Assembly (NCBI GenBank): GCA_938041595.1
Contig: CALITN010000016.1
Location: 1-5,584 of the forward strand
Direction: 5' to 3'
Source of the DNA: an uncultured Flavobacteriaceae bacterium
Lineage (GTDB): Bacteria > Bacteroidota > Bacteroidia > Flavobacteriales > Flavobacteriaceae
Length of the DNA stretch: 5,584 nucleotides
Made by a program: the position numbers and the translations under genes. Every line of letters starts with the position of its first letter. Within the stretch, counting starts at the first letter, position 1. The notes under the pieces were generated by a model that was not told the DNA's origin, ran no database searches, and was given only the letters and a program-made list of their open reading frames with translations. Below are positions 1 through 5,383 of this stretch, piece after piece.

Positions 1-140
1 TATTTAAAGCCGCAACTGTCGGCTCGAGTATTGGGAAAAACGATGCCGCTCTTGGTTTTCTCAAGCGTATCAAAGAAGAATTTCCAGATTCTAAAGAAGC
101 CGATTTGGTGGACGTACAGTTGGGGAAACTCGAGAACTAA
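1..140 (+). CDS. TPR-repeat protein, C-terminal fragment
   Basis: Bases 3-140 are an open frame of 45 codons ending in TAA at 138-140; bases 1-2 belong to a codon cut by the window edge, so the start and most of the gene are missing. The visible end is helical and charged, with a pattern (A-A..G..I-G-K-N-D-A-A-L-G-F-L-K-R-I, then EEFPDSKEA) resembling the last tetratricopeptide repeat and capping helix of flavobacterial TPR proteins. The phrase 'FP-S-EA' after an 'A..FL.RI..E' helix is typical of such repeats. TPR domains act as protein-protein docking scaffolds; the partner is unknown. It lies 11 bases before ribH on the same strand and is probably co-transcribed with it. The family call rests partly on recalled gene order, because 45 residues are too few to be certain. 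Confidence 0.6.
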   Translation, partial: FKAATVGSSIGKNDAALGFLKRIKEEFPDSKEADLVDVQLGKLEN

Positions 141-151
141 ACTCGATTCCC

Positions 152-631
152 ATGGCTACGGCACAAAACAATCTGTCAGATTATAACGCATCGGAAGTCC
201 CTTCTGGTAAAGGTCTTAGGGTTGCACTGGTTGTGTCCGAGTGGAATGTTGCCATCACTGAAGGGTTGTATCGCGGTGCCGAGGAAACACTTCTCGCTCA
301 CCAAGTAGCCCCTGAGCAGATCAGTAGAATCAACGTTCCCGGTAGTTTTGAATTGGTTTATGGTTGTAAAATCGCCCAGCAACAAGCCGATGTAGTCATT
401 GCCATTGGAAGTGTTATTCAGGGAGAAACCAAGCATTTTGATTTTGTTTGTCAAGGGGTAACCCAAGGGATTGTCCAGCTAAATCTCAATGCAGCGGTTC
501 CCGTTATCTTTTGTGTCTTGACGGACAATACCTTGGAACAAGCCCAAGCCCGATCGGGTGGGGTTCACGGAAACAAAGGGGTGGAGGCGGCTGTGGCGGC
601 ACTCAAAATGGCGGCACTCAATCGTTTATAA
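152..631 (+). CDS. ribH: 6,7-dimethyl-8-ribityllumazine synthase (RibH)
   Basis: Lumazine synthase performs the penultimate step of riboflavin synthesis, condensing 5-amino-6-ribitylamino-uracil with 3,4-dihydroxy-2-butanone 4-phosphate in the cytosol. The 159-residue length fits the family. Visible motifs, in order: VVSEWN (27-32), the substrate-binding aromatic/Asn element; VPGSFEL (62-68); and IGSVIQGETKHFDFV (85-99). The last contains the catalytic-type His95 and the G-E-T substrate loop. R134 and the G-N-K-G-V-E-A-A stretch (140-147) match the phosphate-binding arginine region and final helix. About 20 residues precede the first core strand, a short extension I recall in flavobacterial homologues. 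ATG 152 is the first in-frame start after the upstream stop and has no clear Shine-Dalgarno. No other rib genes are in view, so ribH is separated from the rest of its pathway here. The family assignment is very secure. Confidence 0.97.
   Translation: MATAQNNLSDYNASEVPSGKGLRVALVVSEWNVAITEGLYRGAEETLLAHQVAPEQISRINVPGSFELVYGCKIAQQQADVVIAIGSVIQGETKHFDFVCQGVTQGIVQLNLNAAVPVIFCVLTDNTLEQAQARSGGVHGNKGVEAAVAALKMAALNRL
594..621 (+). repeat. 13-bp perfect direct repeat at the 3' end of ribH
   Basis: TGGCGGCACTCAA occurs at 594-606 and again at 609-621, a period of 15 bases (five codons). It encodes the repeated Ala-Ala-Leu in the terminal helix of RibH (residues 149-151 and 154-156). It may be a small in-frame duplication or chance identity in an alanine-rich helix. 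Confidence 0.7.
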
Positions 632-680
632 GTTCTCAATTTACAGGCTAGGACTTTCTGCTTTTCTTCGGCTATTTTTT

Positions 681-688
681 TATTTTTG
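681..688 (+). promoter_or_regulatory. Candidate Bacteroidota -7 promoter element
   Basis: TATTTTTG matches the Bacteroidota primary-sigma -7 consensus TAnnTTTG exactly and lies in the only sizeable intergenic gap, 16 bases before the ATG at 705. The -33 region is poor: no TTG sits at the expected distance, only CTG at 658-660 (20-base spacer). The surrounding T-rich run makes a chance match plausible. If real, it would drive the block from the small membrane protein through the EEP-family gene, with a very short leader. Confidence 0.3.
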
Positions 689-704
689 ATACAAATCCAG
701 CAGG

Positions 705-1001
705 ATGTTTCGAGGCAATCCTTTAAAAATTAGAAAAAACCGTCGCTACAATTATACCCCGCGTTATTACAAGGGCAAGGAGGGTGGCAATCCCTATGAT
801 TTTGACTCTAAGTTTGCCCGCTACCGCGATACACACAATGCCAATGATTTTGGTCAGCAATGGCAAGAAGCCCGAGAAAAAATGCGGCATCGTGGGAATC
901 GTGCTGTTTCCCCTTTATTACTGTTAATCATTAGTGTATTGACCTTAATTGCGTTGTATATCATTGATTTTGATTTTTCCTTATTTACACGTTTCCCCTG
1001 A
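705..1001 (+). CDS. Small single-pass membrane protein of unknown function
   Basis: The product has 98 residues. Residues 1-67 are hydrophilic and strongly basic at the start (K8, R10, K11, R13, R14), followed by an aromatic/glycine stretch (YNYTPRYYKG, 15-24; NPYDFD, 29-34). One hydrophobic segment spans about 70-87, and a short tail carries IIDFDFSLF (86-94). The positive-inside rule puts the N-terminus in the cytoplasm. No catalytic motif is recognisable. Similar short proteins sit before mutL in other flavobacteria, and I recall some being labelled as a riboflavin synthase beta subunit. Nothing here supports that: the real lumazine synthase is the upstream gene, and the name probably spread by adjacency. 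The stop TGA shares its last base with the mutL start (TGATG), implying translational coupling. Coding status is supported by this tight fit, the coherent basic-plus-TM architecture and the recalled conservation. Confidence 0.8.
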   Translation: MFRGNPLKIRKNRRYNYTPRYYKGKEGGNPYDFDSKFARYRDTHNANDFGQQWQEAREKMRHRGNRAVSPLLLLIISVLTLIALYIIDFDFSLFTRFP

Positions 1002-1003
1002 TG
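999..1003 (+). other. TGATG stop/start overlap (small membrane protein to mutL)
   Basis: The TGA stop (999-1001) and mutL ATG (1001-1003) share one base. The sequence before it (TTTCCCC) contains no purine-rich ribosome binding site, so MutL translation probably depends on ribosomes finishing the upstream gene. Confidence 0.8.
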
Positions 1004-2770
1004 GCAGATATTATTGCGTTGTTACCCGATCATGTGGCCAACCAGATTGCTGCGGGAGAAGTGATTCAGCGACCGTCCTCGGCGGTTAAGGAACTGGTTG
1101 AAAATGCAGTGGATGCTGGAGCTACCCAAATTCAATTGATTATCAAAGATGCTGGGAAAACACTAATTCAAGTTATTGACAACGGAAAAGGGATGAGTCC
1201 TACCGACCTTCGAATGGCTTTTGAACGGCACGCCACTTCTAAAATCCGACTGGCGGAAGATTTGTTTCAACTGGACACCAAAGGATTTCGAGGTGAGGCT
1301 TTGGCTTCGATTGCGGCTGTAGCCCATGTGGAAGCACACAGTCGTCCGGAAGATGCCGAGGTGGCCTCCAGTATTCAGATTGAAGGAACCACCGTTGTCA
1401 GTCAAGAGGTATCCGTAGCACCCCAAGGCACATCCATAGCCATTAAAAATTTATTTTTCAATATCCCTGCGCGCCGTAATTTTCTCAAAACAGATGCTGT
1501 AGAATTGCGACATATTATTGATGAATTTCAAAGGGTAGCTTTGGCGCATCCTGATTTGGCATTTTCATTGCTCCACAACGGTAGTGAATTATTTGATTTG
1601 CCTAAGGCGAACTTAAAAAGACGCTTGTCCCAAGTGATGGGCGGGAAGTTCGAAGAGAAAATTGTAGCTATCGATGAACAAACCCCTTTGGTACAAATCA
1701 AAGGTTATTTGGTCAAACCCAACTTTGCCAAAAAATCTCGAGGACAACAGTTCTTTTTTGTCAACCAACGCTTTATCAAAAGTCCTTTTCTGCATCATGC
1801 GCTTTGCGCGGCTTTTGAAGGTTTGTTAAAAGAAGGTTATCAGCCGGGTTATTTTATTTTCTTACAAGTCAGCCCGGAACATATTGATATTAATATTCAC
1901 CCCACCAAAACGGAAATCAAATTTGAGGATGAACAAAGTTTGTATGCGATTCTTAAATCGGCAGTAAAGCACAGTTTGGGAATGTTCCAAGTGACTCCGG
2001 CATTGGATTTTGACCGCGATCCTACCATGGATCCTTCTTATGCTACGACGCAGTCTTCACCGAAAATGCCTTCTATTGAGGTGGATGCCTCGTTCAATCC
2101 GTTTCAGGAAAAAAAAGAACGCCCCACCAAACCAACCCCGCAGTGGGATAGTCTCTATGCAGGTTTGCAATCCGAATCGGTGGCTTCCCCTTCCTTGGGA
2201 ATAGATGCGCCAGAAGAAAGCACCAAAGTATTTCAGCTTTTTCAAAAGTATATTGTCAGTTCGCTCCGCTCTGGTCTTTTGGTGATTGATCAGCAACGCG
2301 CACACCAACGCGTTTTGTACGAACAATTCCTAAACCATCTGACCGGAAAACCCAGTCCGCGCCAGCAGCTGTTGTTCCCTCTTCACAAAGAAAAGGCTCT
2401 ACACGAGCGTGTGCTTTTGGAGTCTCATCAAGATACGATTGCGGCTTTGGGTTTTGAAATCGAATGGGAAGATAGCCAACTAACGATCAAGGGCATTCCA
2501 GCAGTTTGCTCCGAATCACAAATTGATGAGGTGCTAGAGGCGCTTTTGTCGATGGAAGAACAGGCAATCGAAAGTTATAGTCCTTCCGATCTTATGGCTA
2601 AAATTATGGCCAAAACCCTTAGTATCAAAAGCGGAAAAACCCTAGAGCATCAAGAGCAAGATCGTTTGATTAATGATTTATTTGCCTGTAAAGAAACCCA
2701 AGTATCCCCTTTTAACCGACAGATATTTGTTACTTTGGAAAAGGATGAATTAGAGAAAAAACTAAACTAA
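1001..2770 (+). CDS. mutL: DNA mismatch repair protein MutL, lacking canonical endonuclease motifs
   Basis: MutL couples mismatch recognition by MutS to downstream nicking and excision. The 589-residue product is slightly shorter than E. coli MutL (615). The N-terminal GHKL ATPase is complete: KELVENAVDAGA with E31 and N35, DNGKGM (60-65), GFRGEAL (95-101), a GTS loop (143-145), FFNIPARRNFLK (152-163), and NIHPTK with K303. A low-complexity linker spans about 335-405. The C-terminal dimerisation domain (about 407-589) keeps a beta-clamp-binding motif QQLLFP (455-460, consensus QxL[LI]xP). However, the endonuclease motif DQHA(X)2E(X)4E reads DQQRAHQRVLYE (430-441), the ACK motif reads AKT (537-539), and the CPHGRP motif reads SPFNRQ (569-574). 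The metal ligands are therefore largely gone. ATG 1001 places the conserved HVANQIAAGE at residues 11-20, as expected. It is probably coupled to both neighbours. Confidence 0.97.
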   Translation: MADIIALLPDHVANQIAAGEVIQRPSSAVKELVENAVDAGATQIQLIIKDAGKTLIQVIDNGKGMSPTDLRMAFERHATSKIRLAEDLFQLDTKGFRGEALASIAAVAHVEAHSRPEDAEVASSIQIEGTTVVSQEVSVAPQGTSIAIKNLFFNIPARRNFLKTDAVELRHIIDEFQRVALAHPDLAFSLLHNGSELFDLPKANLKRRLSQVMGGKFEEKIVAIDEQTPLVQIKGYLVKPNFAKKSRGQQFFFVNQRFIKSPFLHHALCAAFEGLLKEGYQPGYFIFLQVSPEHIDINIHPTKTEIKFEDEQSLYAILKSAVKHSLGMFQVTPALDFDRDPTMDPSYATTQSSPKMPSIEVDASFNPFQEKKERPTKPTPQWDSLYAGLQSESVASPSLGIDAPEESTKVFQLFQKYIVSSLRSGLLVIDQQRAHQRVLYEQFLNHLTGKPSPRQQLLFPLHKEKALHERVLLESHQDTIAALGFEIEWEDSQLTIKGIPAVCSESQIDEVLEALLSMEEQAIESYSPSDLMAKIMAKTLSIKSGKTLEHQEQDRLINDLFACKETQVSPFNRQIFVTLEKDELEKKLN

Positions 2771-2772
2771 TG
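2768..2772 (+). other. TAATG stop/start overlap (mutL to rhomboid 1)
   Basis: The mutL TAA (2768-2770) and rhomboid ATG (2770-2772) share one base. The upstream sequence is A-rich (GAGAAAAAACTAAACTAATG) without a good Shine-Dalgarno at the proper distance. This fits Bacteroidota initiation or termination-reinitiation. Confidence 0.8.
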
Positions 2773-3507
2773 CGACAGCTATCCGAAACGGTCAAACACT
2801 TACTTATTATCAATGGTTTGTTCTTTTTTGCCACATTGGCTCTGGGCCCAGTAGTGTATGATTGGTTTTCTCTTCATTATTTTGACAGCCCAAAATTCCA
2901 GCCGTGGCAATTGCTCACCCATATGTTTATGCATGGGGATTTTGGTCATATTTTCTTCAATATGTTTGGGTTGTATATGTTTGGAACACCCTTAGAACAA
3001 TTATGGGGCCGTAATAAATTTATTTTTTTCTATCTCTCTACTGGTTTTGGAGCTGCCTTACTTCAGATGGGACTCTATTATTTTCAAGTGCAGCAGGGGG
3101 TGATGGAATTAGAGAGCTTGGGGTTAAACTCTAGTGCGATTCAAGAATTTCTCCAATCCAGTGCACTTTCTCCATCAGTGATGGAGCAAGCTGATATTGG
3201 AAACTTACGCAATGCGTATCAGGCTTATTCTGCGGTTTTGGTAGGGGCTTCGGGAGCCTTATACGGAGTTTTGGTGGGTTTTGCCATGTTGTTTCCTAAC
3301 GCCCAACTGATGTTGCTCTTTCCGCCCATCCCGATTCGTGCTAAATTCTTGGTGCCTATTTTAATCGTTGTTGATTTGTTTTTTGGATTTTCTTCCTATT
3401 CCATGGGACCCATTGCGCACTTTGCCCATGTGGGTGGAGCCCTTACGGGATTGCTGATGATGTGGTATTGGAGACGAAATCAATTTAATAGCAACCGTTG
3501 GAATTAA
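2770..3507 (+). CDS. Rhomboid family intramembrane serine protease (first of tandem pair)
   Basis: Rhomboids cleave transmembrane substrates within the inner membrane using a Ser-His dyad. Of 245 residues, about six segments are hydrophobic (roughly 10-27, 57-72, 83-104, 152-175, 191-207, 214-234). HGDFGHIFFN (55-64) supplies the oxyanion-side H60 and N64, spaced as H150/N154 of E. coli GlpG. GASG (159-162) carries the nucleophile S161, and AHFAHVGGALTG (216-227) carries the partner H220. All catalytic residues are therefore present. Unlike GlpG, there is no N-terminal cytosolic domain. A roughly 45-50 residue polar insertion (about 105-152: QVQQG..ELESLG..SSAIQEFL..) lies between the third and fourth hydrophobic segments. 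The gene overlaps mutL by one base and is followed one base later by a second, divergent rhomboid. The substrate is unknown. Confidence 0.93.
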   Translation: MRQLSETVKHLLIINGLFFFATLALGPVVYDWFSLHYFDSPKFQPWQLLTHMFMHGDFGHIFFNMFGLYMFGTPLEQLWGRNKFIFFYLSTGFGAALLQMGLYYFQVQQGVMELESLGLNSSAIQEFLQSSALSPSVMEQADIGNLRNAYQAYSAVLVGASGALYGVLVGFAMLFPNAQLMLLFPPIPIRAKFLVPILIVVDLFFGFSSYSMGPIAHFAHVGGALTGLLMMWYWRRNQFNSNRWN

Positions 3508-3508
3508 T

Positions 3509-4366
3509 ATGAATTGGAATCAGTTAACCTATCGATTTAAAAGTCTTTCCATCGCTGAAAAACTAATTGCGCTCAATGCGTTGTTTTTTGTGGTGCCATT
3601 TGTATTGCAAACAATTTTCTATTTGTTTGAACTACCCATCTCAGGATTGCTGAGTTGGTTTCAGTTATCTGCTGATGTGGAGCTACTCTTGTTCCGTCCC
3701 TGGACGTTGATCAGCTACAGTTTTTTGCATAGTGGTTTTTTCCATTTGTTTTGGAATATGATCTTGCTTTATTATACAGGGCAACTCTTTTTGAATCTCT
3801 TTCCTGCACGAACCTTTACCAATGTTTACTTTATGGGAGTAGTTCTAGGTGGTGTACTTTTTGTGACGAGTTATGCTTTGTTTCCCGTATTTCAAGGAAT
3901 GCGTCCTTATATGGTAGGAGCCAGCGCAGGGGTGATGGCTACTTTCGTATTTATCAGTACGTATACGCCCAATCAAGAAGTGCGCTTTTTCTTTTTTAAC
4001 ATCAAGTTGAAATATCTGGCTATGGCTTTTGTTTTTTTAGATGTGATTCAGATTCCCAATGGAAATGCCGGAGGTCACTTGGCGCATTTAGGAGGGGCTT
4101 ATCTGGGATTTTTATATGCCAGTCAACTCCAAAAAGGACGAGATATTGGCTCCCGTTGGGGTGCTTTTTGGGAACGATTTGGCAGCATGTTTCAATCGAG
4201 CCCAACCCTTAAAAAAGTATATAAAAATCCAACGCCCAAAGCCCGTAAGGCAGCTTCGGTCAATCAGCAAAAAATTGATGCAATCCTTGATAAAATAAGT
4301 ACTTCAGGCTATGATAGTTTGACCAAGGAAGAAAAAGATATCTTGTTTCGAGCAGGAAAAGAATAA
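3509..4366 (+). CDS. Rhomboid family protease with C-terminal extra domain (second of tandem pair)
   Basis: The 285-residue product has a rhomboid core at about 15-206. HSGFFHLFWN (74-83) provides H79 and N83; GASAG (137-141) provides the nucleophile S139; GHLAHLGGAYLG (189-200) provides H193. The position after the serine is Ala rather than the usual Gly (GASA for GxSG), but the dyad is intact, so it is probably active. Beyond the last membrane segment is a basic, likely cytosolic tail. It ends in a conserved-looking module (about 254-283) with DAILDKIS..GYDSLTKEEKDILF, which resembles a small C-terminal domain (I recall DUF6576) attached to Bacteroidota rhomboids. It starts one base after the first rhomboid and shares little obvious sequence with it outside the motifs, so the pair is not a recent duplication. 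Substrate and role are unknown. Confidence 0.93.
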   Translation: MNWNQLTYRFKSLSIAEKLIALNALFFVVPFVLQTIFYLFELPISGLLSWFQLSADVELLLFRPWTLISYSFLHSGFFHLFWNMILLYYTGQLFLNLFPARTFTNVYFMGVVLGGVLFVTSYALFPVFQGMRPYMVGASAGVMATFVFISTYTPNQEVRFFFFNIKLKYLAMAFVFLDVIQIPNGNAGGHLAHLGGAYLGFLYASQLQKGRDIGSRWGAFWERFGSMFQSSPTLKKVYKNPTPKARKAASVNQQKIDAILDKISTSGYDSLTKEEKDILFRAGKE

Positions 4367-4375
4367 GCATAACAC

Positions 4376-5383
4376 ATGACGAAAAAACCCACATTGGTAT
4401 CCCGTTTTCTGGTTCTACTAAACGCCTTGCTCCTTTTTGCTCTATTCCTAATTATGGGTGGCTATTTTCCGATTAAGGGATTATTGCCGGGGGTTTTGGT
4501 GCCTGTCTTGTCGTTTATCAATATTGGCTTTTTTTTCTATTGGATTTTGAGGATGCGGTGGCCTTTTCTTCTATTTTTAGTTTTCTTTTTATTGAATTTC
4601 CAAGAGTGGAATCGCTTGTATAAATTTCCGAATAATGCCATCGTGGTAGCCGACGGATTCAAAGTGATGTCTTATAATGTGCGTTTGTTCAATCAGTACA
4701 ACTGGCTCAAAGAAACGCAGGTACCATTGCAAATAGAGCAGTTTATCTATGCCGAAGATCCCGATATTATTTGCCTGCAGGAGTATAGTAGTAGTACGGC
4801 TCCAGCACTCATAAAGTACCCCTATCGCTATTTGAAAACAGCAGCAGCATTTGGGAATAATGGGGTGGGTATTTTTTCTAAATTCCCTCTGCTTCGTACT
4901 GGACAAATTGATTTTGAGAATAGTTCCAATGGTGGTGTCTATGCTGATATTCGATACCGAAAGGACACACTACGGGTGTACAATCTCCATTTGGAATCCT
5001 TTCAATTGCAACGTACTGATTCTTTGGTAGATCAGAATAGTTCCGCACGTTTTTTGAATCGCCTTGATGGGGTTTATGAAAAACAGTTGGATCAGATTGT
5101 GCAGTGGCAACATTTAGAAAACTTTAATGAATATCCTAGTGTGATCTGCGTGGACATGAACAACACCGCCTTTTCCAAGGCTTACAGGAACTTAAGAGGT
5201 CGCCATGTGGATGCCTTTGAAGCGGCTGGGAGAGGTTTTGGCGCTACCTATAACCTTGGGGGAATTCCCTATCGAATTGATTTTATATTTAGCCCCAGCC
5301 GAATAAAAGTCTTGGAATACACCACTCACGAGGTGGACTTATCCGATCACAAGCCTATCTCTGCCAAATTGAATTGGGACTAG
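4376..5383 (+). CDS. Membrane-anchored endonuclease/exonuclease/phosphatase (EEP) family protein
   Basis: The product has 335 residues. Three hydrophobic segments (about 9-30, 36-58, 62-75) precede an EEP-fold hydrolase domain (about 94-333). Catalytic motifs in order: KVMSYNVRLF with N101, DIICLQEY with the metal ligand E136, YNLHLES with H205, VDMNNT with D260 and N262, YRIDFIF with D302, and SDHKPIS with D324 and H325. These match the metal-dependent phosphodiesterase/phosphatase active site of the DNase I/APE1 superfamily. The usual Gly before the DxN pair is Val259. The substrate (nucleic acid, inositol phosphate or phospholipid) cannot be read from sequence. Topology is ambiguous: with three segments and a basic N-terminus (K3, K4, R10) inside, the domain would face the periplasm. 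The gene begins 9 bases after the second rhomboid and is probably the last gene of the block. Its TAG stop overlaps the convergent gene's stop. Confidence 0.9.
   Translation: MTKKPTLVSRFLVLLNALLLFALFLIMGGYFPIKGLLPGVLVPVLSFINIGFFFYWILRMRWPFLLFLVFFLLNFQEWNRLYKFPNNAIVVADGFKVMSYNVRLFNQYNWLKETQVPLQIEQFIYAEDPDIICLQEYSSSTAPALIKYPYRYLKTAAAFGNNGVGIFSKFPLLRTGQIDFENSSNGGVYADIRYRKDTLRVYNLHLESFQLQRTDSLVDQNSSARFLNRLDGVYEKQLDQIVQWQHLENFNEYPSVICVDMNNTAFSKAYRNLRGRHVDAFEAAGRGFGATYNLGGIPYRIDFIFSPSRIKVLEYTTHEVDLSDHKPISAKLNWD
5380..5383. other. Convergent stop codons overlapping in palindromic CTAG
   Basis: The plus-strand stop TAG occupies 5381-5383, and the minus-strand stop TAG is the complement of CTA at 5380-5382. 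The two coding regions thus share four bases. No intrinsic terminator hairpin with a T-run is visible on either strand nearby, so any terminator must lie inside the opposing gene or act by another mechanism. Confidence 0.85.

Noticed and set aside
641..690. Possible Rho-independent terminator after ribH, suggested by the T-rich tract at 675-687.
   Set aside because: The two GGCTA elements (647-651 and 670-674) are direct, not inverted, and no stable stem precedes the T-run.
705..1001. Calling the small membrane protein a riboflavin synthase subunit because it follows ribH.
   Set aside because: It has a TM helix and no lumazine or riboflavin synthase motifs; the true RibH is the preceding gene.
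2003..2218. Possible frameshift or deletion in mutL, given its short length and variable middle.
   Set aside because: The frame is continuous; the variable part is the interdomain linker, and conserved domains on both sides are complete and in frame.
2057..2326. Antisense and alternate-frame open frames within mutL, ribH, rhomboid and EEP genes.
   Set aside because: They lie wholly inside strongly supported genes, have unnatural composition and show no recognisable motifs, so they are shadows.
4785..4798. Short tandem AGT/AGTAGT run in the EEP gene as a possible phase-variable repeat.
   Set aside because: Only a few trinucleotide units encoding serines; a triplet repeat would not shift the frame.
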